From Rachicladosporium sp. CCFEE 5018 (taxonomy: Eukaryota; Ascomycota; Dothideomycetes; Cladosporiales; Cladosporiaceae): DNA of 64,000 bases. Position numbers and translations under genes: made by a program. The notes beneath the pieces were generated by a model. The model made no database searches. It was not told the origin of the DNA and saw only the letters and a list, made by a program, of their open reading frames with translations. The stretch covers positions 333,254 through 397,253 of the forward strand of contig KZ111161.1 in assembly GCA_002077045.2 (NCBI GenBank), given 5' to 3'. This document shows, piece after piece, positions 18,929-29,517 of the stretch (its first letter is position 1; each line of letters opens with the position of its first letter).

Positions 18929-19951
18929 TTAGGCACACTAACTCCGAATTCGAGGATAGCGAGGTCTACGTAGTCGATATTGCATAATCGACTATACTAA
19001 CTCGTAACTACTCTCGTTGAACTATCCCTCCGCACTCTAGCAGGCCATAGACTCGATAGCACGTAGAGGGAAGTCTCTAAAGCAAGGATAATGCTCTATC
19101 TTATCGACATGCCGACGGATCCACGCCTTTAACATATTGAAGGACTATTCGATAGGATTTAGATCCGGTGAATACGGAGGCAAGAACTAGAGCTCTATGC
19201 TAGCCTCGATAATAGTCTCTACGAGGCTAACGGTGTAGTAGATCGACGCGTTATCCATCATAAAGATAGTGCTAGGCCTATACTAAGGGATAACTATAGT
19301 GAGCATCTACTCGTTAAATAGCTCTATAGTGATAGAGCCCTATATAATAAGAGGATCTCGCAGGTAGCCATCGATCGAGAGAGCTAGCAATATACTCTAT
19401 CGCTTAGTACGTTCGAGGAACTAGATATCGTATACTCGTTAGTTAATAGGACTCTAGCTATACTTCCTATTACCTATGCGAGGGCAACACGCGCTCTTAT
19501 CGATAAAGACTAGTTAGTGAATAGGCCAACCGAGCCGCCTTCTAAAGAAGCTAGCACGTAGCTTATCGGAGCGTTAATGCGCGATCTTTTTACTCACTTT
19601 ACGACTCTACTAATAAGAGTATAGCAACCGTAATACCGTAGTAGTCGACACTACCTTATCGAAGTTATTAAAGATATACTAGGCTACCTCATCGAGATAC
19701 GCCGTTAGGTGTTCATTTAGATACTCAAGAACTAGCTCCTCCTTATGCCTAGTTAAGATCTTATGCCGGCCTACATTTAAGGCTCCTCCTAGCGGCCTTA
19801 GTAACCTAAACAACCTCTAATTTTGACGCTACTTCCTTACTCCGCTCGCACTCACACTATTATCGGCGGCAACCTCCTCTATAGAGCGGCCCACCGTAAA
19901 GAGCTAGTAGTAGATCCGCGACATTATGTGATCCTTAAGAGGTAGAGGCAT
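18929..19951 (-). pseudogene. Tc1-like transposase, RIP-mutated
   Basis: One uninterrupted frame of 341 codons from ATG 19951 to TAA 18929 carries about twenty internal TAG/TAA codons and no frameshift. An HTH-like start (GRSIEEVAADNSVSASGVRK) precedes the DDE core: FIDKSA (Asp at 19499-19501), MDNASIYY (Asp at 19253-19255) and FLPPYSPDLNPIE (Glu at 19148-19150). Thirty-four residues separate the last two, which gives DD34E. The FLPPYSPDLNPIE-x-SF-x-x-LKAW block is typical of fungal IS630/Tc1 DDE proteins. It cannot encode an active enzyme as it stands. Confidence 0.92.
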
Positions 19952-20055
19952 AGTAGGTAGTAATACACGCTCTTCGACGACGATAGCGAGCATATAAACT
20001 AACAACACCTCAATTAGAGCCTTAGCAACAACATGATTGAACTCGATGTAGCATA

Positions 20056-20160
20056 GTAGGCACGATTGAGGTCACTATCACTAAATTTACTATGAGGAGC
20101 ACCTTGGCCTTCCCCGCAACCGAGCCGCAACCGACCGACACAGGAAACTGCAAGGAGTGG
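20056..20160 (-). repeat. Tc1-like element, right terminal inverted repeat
   Basis: 105 bp pairing with 16878-16971. The extra length comes from an 11-bp internal repeat of the GGTTGCGG motif. Confidence 0.93.
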
Positions 20161-20162
20161 TA

Positions 20163-21593
20163 TACGAGTTGAGTGTAAGGTATCTTGTTCGAAGACTACC
20201 TATTTCCATTATTCGTACCACGGGGAAGGCCAGGTGCTATGATGCTCATGAAGCATCAGAAGCTGCTAGTCACCCGTTTGTCTTCCCATTGCCATTACTG
20301 GTCATGGAATTACCGGCAGCTCTTGCGCTCTGAGATATGCAGAAGGATGCCACAGGCTTTGTTACATTGAACTCAACTACTGGCCGTCTATTCGCCCCAG
20401 CGATCATGGGCTTGCAAAGAACTAAGAGAGTGGACGACGAGCGAGTATAAACGCCATTGGCGAACGTGTCCTTGGACTTCACTCCGAGACTCATGACGCT
20501 GTGTGGTCTGGCGCAGCATATGTAGCCAATTCAGTGTGCAAGGTTGCGGTCTGCAGTTGCAAATGTGAGGCAGTGATGTATCATGCGTCGTAGCAGCAGA
20601 AGCCACTCGTCCAAGAATCAGACTGCACTTTTGATCATGTCCAGATTTATCGTGCAGCAAGGCTAGATCTTACTGTCGAGGATCGTTGCAAATGGTGTGC
20701 AGAAAGTGCGCAGACAGCAATGGTCGCTCGGATATCTGTATGTCAGTCTGTCCGCTGCAATAAATAGCATCGCAATCCAGGAAAGCTCTGGACCGCCGAG
20801 ACCTCAAGGCATACCACATACGTATCATCTCCTTCATGCGAATGCGAATACCAAACGTGAGGTCCCGCTTTGCCCTGCATCTCTCATGCAATCCTTCTCG
20901 GCCGCAGTCTACCCCACCCCAGCGAAGTACTCGGAGGGATGTCTCCGATTCGATCACCTTCTGCTGCTGACTGCTTGGTAATCCTCAAACCTTCTGACGA
21001 GCATCTCTGCAAGCCACCAGAATGTGCACAATCAGCGACCGGCTGCATTGAATCACACACACACCAATATCCGTGCCTGGCATTGCAGCATTTGCCACCG
21101 AGCTTGTCTGACCACCGTCACGCGATTGACCGCTTCCCGTCGAACGCAGTGTTGCTCGCTGTGCCCCCACCAAAGTCAGGACCTACTTGCGCGACCCCTG
21201 CACCACACTACGCCTTACCACTTTACCACTAGCAAGCTGAGACAGCTTCTTCTGCCTGCCTGCTTTCTTTCTCACTCCTGACACTCGACACCAACTAACA
21301 ACGCGACGTTATTGTTGTCGCCTGAGGTATCGACGAGTCATCCGAAGCGAAGGGAAGACAAGCGTACTCAACTGTCGGCTTGTCGTCACCAGGGCGGACC
21401 GCACACCGGCCGAACATCGTCTTACATTCAATCTTGGGGAGAACGGCGGTGCTCACCGGCAACGAGACTTGCACCCACACAGTCGCCCACCTCTTGCCGA
21501 CTGCTCATTGATTAGCGCAGACCATCCGGAGTAGCCCGTGGGCGGACCACGACAATCTTCAGCCAGCTGGTTTAGCCTACCGTGCCACAGTCA
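20163..21593. promoter_or_regulatory. Upstream region of AP-1 gene, copy A
   Basis: 1.4 kb without a supported gene. About 20800-21280 is very similar to 56260-56745 in copy B, more so than the adjoining stretches. It probably holds the promoter and a long 5' leader of the bZIP gene. Short ORFs here could act as upstream ORFs, but the transcription start is unknown. Confidence 0.45.
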
Positions 21594-23818
21594 ATGGCAT
21601 TAGCGCCTAGTGGACCGAAGCAGCAGACGAATTCGTACCTCACCGCTGGCCAGCGTGATTTACTGCTGGTCGCATTGAACTCACAGGCCTCCCAACCTCA
21701 AGCCGGCGTTAACGGAGCCAACACCGCTACCTCCGAGCACCCAAAGTTGGAAGACAACGGCACAATGTCGGCCAGCTCACTATTCCAGTCGCCCGACATG
21801 GATGGGTACGACTTTGATGCGGAATATGACGATGTGGACTTTGATGGCGCGGATCTGGGCGGCGAAATGATCGGTGCGCTGCCCGGTCATGGCGAGCAAC
21901 ATGATAAGCGGAACCACCCGGACGAGGAGGATGATGCCGAGGAAGGTGATGCGAAGCGTCAGGAGACACAAGAAGGAGAGAGAGGAGCGAAGAAGCCTGG
22001 TCGTAAGCCGCTCACGAACGAGCCTACAACAGTATGTGTAGTCACGTGATGCCATCACAAATTGCTATGCTGACTCCACTACAGAAACGCAAAGCTCAGA
22101 ACCGCGCAGCTCAACGTGCATTCCGCGAGCGCAAGGAACGACATTTGAAAGATCTGGAAACCAAGGTGAACGAGATGTCCAAGGCGCATGAAGCTGACAA
22201 GCATGAGAATGGCATGCTTAAAGCGCAAGTCGATCGTCTTCAGGTCGAGCTGAAGGAGTATCGCAAGCGTCTGTCACTGGGAGGCAGCGTCAGCCGCTCG
22301 CCCCCTATGCAGCCAAGCTTGAATCCCAACAACAGCAATGGCAGTGCACAGAAGAACTTCCAATTCGACTTCCCTAAGTTCGGAGAGCTGCCCGGCAGTC
22401 AGATATTCGGCAACCAGAACGGGTCCGGCAGCAGCATCAGCAGTCAGCGTCATAGTATCACGCCGCCTATCATGACACAGTCGCCGGTGACCGGGTACAT
22501 AGGTGCCAATCAGCCACCACCACTCACCCGGGAGGGTAGCTCGCATGGTAGTGTGCAAAGCATCAACTTACAAGGCATGAACGGCACCGCGAGCCACTCG
22601 CAGAGTCCTACAGCACAGCAGAGTTCGTACTTGCGGACGAACCCGGACTTTGCACCTTACAGCACTAATGACAACATGCACGGCTTCGCAAGCACCCTTC
22701 CCCAGATGAATGCAAATGGCACCGATCCATTTGGCGATCTTTTCAGCCCTAGTGTATTGAAGGCAGCTGGACAAGCGGAGAACTACTTCGCAACAGGTCA
22801 GCAGCGCATGGCTCCTACTGCCGCGAAAGTGAACGGAGGAGATAGCACAGCCGGCATCCCCGACAGTCGCGTCTTCCGCTTCAACAGCACAAGCAACACA
22901 AGCGACACCGCGTCGCCGAGCGCGAGCTCGCTGAGCCAATGGAACATGAACGGCACCACCAACAGCTCGTGCGGCACATCACCAGAGCCTACGCACGACA
23001 GTCCTGCGAACAAGGACAAGGCCGCCGACACTTTCGACCACTCCTTCAACCAGAATGCGTACATGGACAACGCCTTCATGTCGCAGCCTTTGTCGAGCAG
23101 TAACCTTGCCACCTTCAGCACGAGCAACCTCGACAACACATATAGCTTGCCTCAGCTAGAGTCATTCGACCCAGTGCTATTCGGTGACTACAGGGAGAGC
23201 CAAGACAATATTCTTGGTGGCGGCGACTTTACTGGTGGCTTCTTCGATGATGCACTCAACACAGCGGCGCCATATGACTACGGCTCGCCCAGCAATCTGT
23301 TCGGCATCCTGCAGACACTTCCCAAGCCAATGCCTTCTCCCTCCAACATGATCAACGCTCCTACGCCTAGCCGGAACCTTATGGCTGAGGTAGACAAAGC
23401 ACGCAACGGCGGTGATGATGACTATGGTCTACCGACCCAGCAGGCCGCGTCCAAGAAGTCGCCTGATTCGTCCACGAAACTCATTAGCTGCAACAACATT
23501 TGGTACGTCTCCTCGTCATCCCGTTTCAATTCCTTGCATTCACTAACGAGTCCTAGGAACCAACTCCAATCCAACCCCGACTTCCAAGACGGCAAATTCG
23601 ACCTCGACGGACTGTGCTCTGAGCTGCGCTCCAAGGCACGCTGTTCGGAAAGCGGCGTCATGGTAGACCAAGACCACGTCGACAAAGCGCTCAAGAAGCT
23701 GAGCAAGAAGGGTGAGGATGGGAAGCCTCCAAAGGAGGTCGAGAACATGCCTCCACTTCTCTTCGAGCAGGACAGCTGGGATAGGGTGCTGCAGAAGTTG
23801 GGTAGTGGGACGGTTTAG
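21594..23818 (+). CDS. yap1: AP-1/Yap1-type redox-sensing bZIP regulator, copy A
   Basis: Exons are 21594-22031, 22085-23502 and 23557-23818. The introns are 53 nt (GTATGT...CTACAG) and 54 nt (GTACGT...CCTAG). The product has 705 residues. The bZIP basic region (KRKAQNRAAQRAFRERKERH) starts at residue 147, right after intron 1, and is followed by a leucine zipper. The n-CRD motif SCGTSPEP has Cys442. The c-CRD has Cys615 (ISCNNIW), Cys639 (GLCSELR) and Cys648 (ARCSES), overlapping the predicted Crm1 export signal. In Yap1/Pap1/Chap1 proteins, disulfides between these clusters block export under oxidative stress, so the factor gathers in the nucleus and switches on antioxidant genes. The start is the first Met after the leader, conserved in copy B. 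Confidence 0.93.
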
Positions 23819-25736
23819 GGGACGAGTGACGGGACTGGGGAGGTCGGACTGCATATGGAATGGGATGAGCTATGGTGTACCACGGATATGAGAGGGCTCG
23901 GTGAGGGCAAAATAGCTACGGCTGGTATGATGGCGTTCTGGTAGGCTGATTGTTGTATGTGAGAGACGTGGACAATGAAAACTTACTCCACTGTACTGCC
24001 TGCTCTGACCCTTCGTTGGGCTTTCGTCGCCCTGTGTCGATTACCCTATAAGGACTTTCTTATGCGATCGTCTACATGTTCCGTTGACTCACTACCGACT
24101 ACACCGTGTGTTCGGGACGATGTGCCCAGTCAGTACCATGCAGCGATCCTCAGCACGGAAATTGAGATGTTCGGGGTATGGGTTAAATTGAGATCTTGTA
24201 TTGGGATACGAAGATGTGAGGAAGCGGTGAGGTCGGTTGGAGACTGGTGAGACTCGTAATAATGACACGAGGCAGTCATGCATTGGTGTCTCATTCAAAG
24301 TACGAGGGGGACACAGTGTGGCAATGTTGTTCCGCAGGAGGGAGCACGCTGCACAGATCCAGAGATTCTTGACTTCATAGGTACACGTAGAAGGTATTAC
24401 TGCGCGAGGTGCGGACAATGTGAGATAATAGTGAGCATGTTTGCGGGTGTTGTCAATGCCTCGACGACATATAGGAGTATTGCGTGGTCCTCGACCCAAA
24501 GACCTTTCCTTCCATCACTTCCATTGCGTTGTTCTCCCAAAAGCTTGACAGTCTTGGAGGGGCAATGGCTGCATCGCCAAATACCTGTCTACTCTCTAGA
24601 ATTTCCCGGCCATGCTCAACTTGGCGACCGCATAGAACGGCAGAACATTCTGTGGCCGAGGATACGCGCTTGGCAGACCCCGGACTGAGGATAGAGACAA
24701 CAAGGATCTCCGCCCTGGAATCGATAGCACGATGGTAGCCGCTTGGCTGCATGCAGTGCTGTCATGTCATGCAACCAGGCGCGGGCCGCTTGTCAGGATT
24801 GCAAGTACCATTAGATATTCTCCGAGTCCGCACGAGACAGCTCAGCACCATTCATCACATCACTACACAACCTTCCCAAAATACTCGAAACTACACAGGC
24901 TTGCCGACAATGCCATCGGATCGCGATACTGTCTCTGGAGCGTGCTTTCGAACCCCACACCGAGGAGAGCCAGATCCCCGCTGACTAGGCACGACTAGGG
25001 CAGCACGACTAGGGCAGCAATAAAATTAGACCGCAATATCGGCTATGCCCTTGGCAGCTCGTAACTTCACTTCCCCTGAAATCCTGCCTAACCAAAGTCA
25101 CTACGCCACTACCGTCTACCCGAGTGGACAACACAACATCCAGCGAATCCAAGCGGCGAACTACAGCGCCTCATGTTCTGAAGGTCCTTGTCATTTCCAA
25201 CGGCTGCTGTAGGCGCACTTGTTCGGCGTCCGCTAGCACTAAAGAAGCCGTGGGCATAGACAATTCACAAGCAATTCGGCGCGCTGCTCAGGATCATCGC
25301 GACGAATCCCCGTGTCATCGCGCCCAGCGCTCGCCTACGATGGGCATTTGGCGCGCCAGGCACGTGAATTGCGCTGACTGAGGACCGTGACCCTGGCGAG
25401 ATCAGCCTCATCGGCGCATCGCCCTCGTGGCACGCCAGTCTGATCCGACTGCGCTCATCCCTCCAATGTCTTGGACAACGCTTTTGTATGCGGCTAGAGT
25501 GGCCCTATACAAGTCTTGGGTACCTCCCCTGCACAATCTATCCTTCCTCCTTTCTGTCTTCACCCACCGTGCTGTCTTTCTCTTTCATCTTCGTCGCCGT
25601 CTTGCGCATTACTCCTCATTTCTAACGCAGGCTCTCACTCGTTTCGAGCCTCGTTTTCGCGATTTCTTACAGTCTATCGCTACTCGACAATTGTCCGTCG
25701 CATTCTACATTTACAGCATAATTGAAACACGACAAG
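23819..25736. other. AP-1 3' flank and laccase upstream region, copy A
   Basis: 1.9 kb without a confident gene. A 136-codon ORF at 24278-24688 is open in both copies, but opposite-strand ORFs are equally open and no domain is visible. A TATACAA sequence at 25506-25512 and a CT-rich tract before the ATG may be laccase promoter and leader elements. Confidence 0.45.
24990..25017. repeat. 14-bp tandem duplication private to copy A
   Basis: Two back-to-back copies of CACGACTAGGGCAG (24990-25003 and 25004-25017). Copy B has one. Confidence 0.9.
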
Positions 25737-26211
25737 ATGTGGACAAGCTTGACTTTGGCTGCCTTGGCAGTCGCAGGCCCTGCACTCGCTGCAGGTCCTC
25801 CTGCGTATGAAGCACCACCAGGATACCGCGGTGGTCGTCCTCACCATGGTGGGCGACCTTGGGGAACGGCTTCGTCGGTCGTCTCGAGCACCGTGTCTAG
25901 CTCTGTCTCCGCAGAACCGTACGGATATGGCAACAGCACTAGCAGCTATGGGCCTACCGCGACTGGCTCATACATCGCCCCGGTGAGTGTGAGCTCATCG
26001 ACGCCGGTAGCACCAGTGTCGTACTCCTCATCGTTTATGGCACCGAGCCCCTACACCGCCGAGACGACCAAGACATACTACACCACAATCTACGCGACGG
26101 TCTGCACAGAGTCTGGTGAGACTGGTACAACGTCCTTGGTTGTGACAGAGCCGGCGACGACAGCTGCAGCATACCAGAGCGGAGCTGTGACTGAGACCCA
26201 CACCTATGTCT
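25737..26211 (+). CDS. Laccase, copy A, 5' fragment cut by gap
   Basis: Signal peptide (MWTSLTLAALAVAGPALA) and the first part of a Ser/Thr-rich N-terminal region, 158 codons, then the sequence enters the N run. It is nearly identical to the start of the complete gene at 61222; one visible change is in the stretch after VCT (E versus D). The multicopper oxidase domains of this copy are not present in the window. The ATG sits after a CT-rich leader. Confidence 0.85.
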
Positions 26212-26311
26212 NNNNNNNNNNNNNNNNNNNNNNNNNNNNNNNNNNNNNNNNNNNNNNNNNNNNNNNNNNNNNNNNNNNNNNNNNNNNNNNNNNNNNNNNN
26301 NNNNNNNNNNN
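26212..26311. other. Scaffold gap, 100 N
   Basis: Exactly 100 N, the usual placeholder for a gap of unknown size. The left side is a laccase gene and the right side is the end of an intron in a dehydrogenase gene, so real distance and even adjacency are unproven. Confidence 0.99.
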
Positions 26312-26329
26312 GGGCTAACGATCGTGCAG

Positions 26330-26807
26330 CTCAAACATGAAAGCCGAGACCTACGATCACGAGAAATTCCGCCGCCTCCTAGACATCAACATCACCGGCT
26401 CCTTCCTCGTCGCACAAGCCTGCGGCCAAGCGATGATCAAATCCGGCCGCGGTGGTAGCATCATCAACATTGCCTCCATGTCCGGATCCGTCGTCAACTT
26501 CCCACAAGAGCAGTCCTGCTACAACGCCTCGAAAGCGGCTGTCATTCAGCTCACGAAGTCTTTGGCAGCTGAGTGGGCGCGCTATGGCATTCGGGTGAAC
26601 AGCATCAGTCCTGGGTACATGGACACTGCGCTGAACCGGGTTCCGACACTCGAAGGGCAGAAGAGGATCTGGATCGATCATACGCCGCAGAAGAGACTGG
26701 GCTGCGTGGATGATCTGAACAATCTGGCGGTGTATCTGGCGAGTGATGGGTCGAGCTTCATGACCGGGAACAACTGCATCATCGACGGAGGGTATACACT
26801 GTGGTAG
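26330..26807 (+). CDS. Short-chain dehydrogenase/reductase, 3' exon
   Basis: The sequence after the gap starts with a branch site (GCTAAC) and a CAG acceptor, so this exon begins at 26330; earlier exons lie in the gap. About 158 residues show the second half of a classical SDR: DINITGSFLVAQA, the catalytic Ser region (IINIASMSG), YNASK with catalytic Tyr and Lys, the post-Rossmann motif (GIRVNSISPGYMDT), and the end GNNCIIDGGYTLW. This resembles NADP-dependent sugar or polyol reductases such as L-xylulose or sorbose reductase, but the Rossmann half is missing and the substrate cannot be fixed. Confidence 0.88.
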
Positions 26808-27387
26808 GTGGACCTCTTTTGGCACCCGAGAAAGAGAAGAAGAGACCTGCGACGTTGTGCAAAGAATCGAAATAGCAAGTGAGGTGCGAGAGCTGCAGAG
26901 TGATTCAGCTGAGGGCTCCTGAGAAACGTCAGATAGCGGTTGGATCCTGCATACGACGTCGAACAATGCAGAGGACTCTACACGACCTGGTAAGAATACA
27001 CATGATAGACAACATAGAATTGATACCCTGACATAGACCGATTCGCGTTCGGCGCTCTTTTGACCAAGACATTGTGTCGGGACAGTTGGATGAAGTGAAG
27101 CGAATGCCACATTCCACGAAACCCGGCTGCATGAAGGCGCAACTGGCATGCAGGCCAGTCAACAACACTATCACAAGTTCTGGACTCTGCCGAAAGGTGA
27201 GCGAATGTACTCCACTGTCAGCAGCATACGCGCAGGTTCATCTTTTCGGCATACAATAATCGCTACGGCTACATTTATGGTGACCGACCAATAATAGCGA
27301 CCGCACCCGCGCGCCAGCGCCTCTCCACTCCTTGTCCTCATCGCCTCAGCACACACAGCGACGATACTGAGAGGCATAGCCGTCAGC
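26808..27387. other. Spacer SDR to aspartic protease
   Basis: 580 bp, no supported gene. It holds the 3' end of the dehydrogenase gene and the promoter of the protease. Confidence 0.45.
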
Positions 27388-28914
27388 ATGGCGCTCGCCG
27401 CCTTCCTCTTTGCGCTCTCGGTCTCAGCAGCAGCGATCAAACTCAAGGAGCCTCTGGCAGCGCCTGTACCACATTTCGAGCATGCATACACAATCAACCG
27501 ACTGCCTTCGAGAGGGCCGGTGCAGCCCATGAGCGACTTGAGGACAGTGGACAGTGTCATACGGCTGACGCGAGGGAACGGGTCGTCGCTCAGCTCGTTG
27601 TATGTGCAGTCGATGCGGTTGCAGGACACGGGTAGAGAAGGAGGCTATTCGCGGTTGACGGCATGTTGGCACCCTCTTTGTGGCCAGGTAGAGATGTATG
27701 AATACTGACGATGACAGACTGGATCCCTGCCACTCGTCAACATCGAGCAAGGCACCGTTTTTCTGGCTCCAGTCACGGTCGGCGGACAAGACTTTGACGT
27801 CGTGATCGACACAGGCAGCTCTGACCCGTGGCTGGTCAGCACCGGCTTCGACTGCGTAGATCCATACACCCACGATAACGAGCCCGAGGACTACTGCTAC
27901 TTCGGCCCACTGTACGATCCATCCCAATCGACCACCTTGACACCCATACCCGATCGCAACCTCAACCTCTCCTACGCCGACGGCGAATTCATCAACGGCC
28001 TTATGGGCTACGAAAGCTTCACTATGGGCGGCATCACCATCCCCCAACAGCAATTCAGCGCCGTGAACTTCGCCGGCTGGTACGGCGACGGCATCTCGTC
28101 AGGCCTGGTAGGCTTCGCGTACCGCACCCTCACCTCAGCTTACGCTGGCACGGATCCCAAAGCCGATAAAGCAGGCCACCAAATAAGCTACAACCCTTTC
28201 TTCGTCAATATGTACACCTCCAATACCACCGCGCCAGTCTTCAGCATGGCCATGTCGCGGAACGAGAACGAGGGCGGTGTGATGGCATTAGGTGGTATTC
28301 CGGATATCCCGCACTCGCCGTACTGGATCTCTGTGCCCATCATCCCGGTAGGAGTGAACGCATCCTCCGGTGAGGTCGTTTATGAATTCTATACCATAGT
28401 CATAGACGGCTACGCCTACACCTCCGACCAATCCGCGCAGTTCAACCCCTACAACTCCGCCAACAGCCGGAAACGTAGCTTAGTAGGCAACGGCACGCAA
28501 GCGATAGTCGACTCCGGCACCTCGCTCATGTACGTCGCCAACGACGTCGCCGTTGGCATAACCCTCGCCTTCACCCCACCAGGAACCTGCGATCCCAGCT
28601 CCCGCACTGATCCGACCTGCTACGTTCCTTGCCATTCCATCCCGCCCGTCTTCGGCGTGACGATCAAGAAGAAAGTCTTCTTCGTTAACGCACAGGACAT
28701 GATCCTGCAGAACGGCGTGGATGATAATGGTATACCGGTCTGTATTAGTGCCGTGCAGGCTAATCTGAAGGGTCTGACGATTTTGGGCGACTCGTGGATG
28801 AAGAATGTGCTGGCCGTGTTTGATATTGGGGCGGAGATGATGCGGTTCAGTGCGAGGGAGTTCTATGGGTTGGGCAGTTATGGGTCGACGGCGAGTCCGG
28901 GGGGGTATAGCTGA
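27388..28914 (+). CDS. Secreted pepsin-type aspartic protease (A1)
   Basis: Signal peptide (MALAAFLFALSVSAAA), short propeptide, then the bilobal A1 protease: first active site VVIDTGSSDPWL, flap region with the YADG context, second active site AIVDSGTSLMYV, and a C-terminal ILGDSWMKNVLAVFD block. The main exon is 27718-28914 (398 codons), preceded by an acceptor with a CTGAC branch site. The first exon starts at 27388, but its 3' border is unclear. The candidate donors at 27600 (GTATGT) and near 27629 (GTAGAG) give the wrong phase, and the in-phase donor at 27689 would leave a 30-nt intron. Either a weak donor is used or there is a 1-nt frameshift. No GPI signal is seen. Confidence 0.85.
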
Positions 28915-29517
28915 GTCCTCAGCTTAGACTGCAGGGATGAAAGAGAGGGATAGGATTTGTGCATAGATAGAACGACGACGTAGAGTCTCCCGGCGTGATC
29001 GTCGTCCACTCTGCGCGTTTTCCAGTGCACCGCCTGATTATTTCAGCCTTCACGTGAGGCCCTGCTCGGCCGGCTCAGGAGCACATCGAAACTTCTAACG
29101 CGCCGGCACCCGAGCCTTGTGGCTCAACCAGCGTCAGTGGAATGATCATGTCAATGAGCAAGCAGCGCCGTTCCTCGTAAAGCCGGAGTATTCCTGTGCT
29201 ACTATGATGAGACCTACAGCAATGACTTTCTGACCCAGTATCCGTAAGAGAAGACACTCTGTTCTACCTGCCTGTCAAAAAGTTCGGACTATCACAGGGA
29301 CCGTGCAGTACCACAGTGATACCTATCCTGATCGAGCTGAGAAGGGTAGTGCCCACCTTTGAGTTTGTTGGAGTCTATTCGCGAGAAAGTGTTGCTGTCT
29401 GTACATAGTATTGCATACTTGTGTTGGTGAGATCGACTTCGCGTCACATACCCTGGCTTTACCGCTTGGCCTTTACATTAGGCCGGCTACAACATCGGCC
29501 CATACTCCATTCCTGAC
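28915..29517. other. Spacer between convergent protease genes
   Basis: About 600 bp between the 3' ends of the aspartic protease and sedolisin genes. No gene or RNA recognised. Confidence 0.45.

Larger units (their letters stand above)
16878..20160. mobile_element. Tc1-like DD34E transposon with two RIP-mutated genes
   Basis: A 3283-bp element flanked by TA (16876-16877 and 20161-20162). It begins and ends with the inverted sequence CCACTCCTTGCAGTTTCC. It holds a transposase frame on the minus strand and a second long frame on the plus strand, facing each other. Both are interrupted only by TAG or TAA, in line with C-to-T change at CpA/TpG (RIP). Copy B has the empty site near 55644. The IS630-Tc1-mariner assignment rests on the TA duplication and the D-34-E spacing. 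Confidence 0.95.
1..26211. repeat. Segmental duplicate, copy A
   Basis: This block is collinear and in the same orientation as 39373-61696, about 39.4 kb downstream. Every gene from the secreted Ser/Thr-rich protein to the laccase recurs in the same order with the same intron positions. By eye, identity ranges from near-identical tracts to heavily diverged spacer. Copy A carries two transposon insertions absent from copy B and is cut by the window start on the left and an N gap on the right. It could be a true tandem segmental duplication, or two homeologous or allelic contigs placed in one scaffold. Confidence 0.95.

Noticed and set aside
22274..22939. Long minus-strand ORFs opposite the AP-1 gene
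   Set aside because: Shadow frames of a well-supported bZIP coding exon.
24278..24688. 136-codon plus-strand ORF kept open in both copies (partner 59771-60181)
   Set aside because: Overlapping minus-strand ORFs are equally open, composition is not protein-like and no domain or splice support exists; high A/B identity alone keeps frames open.
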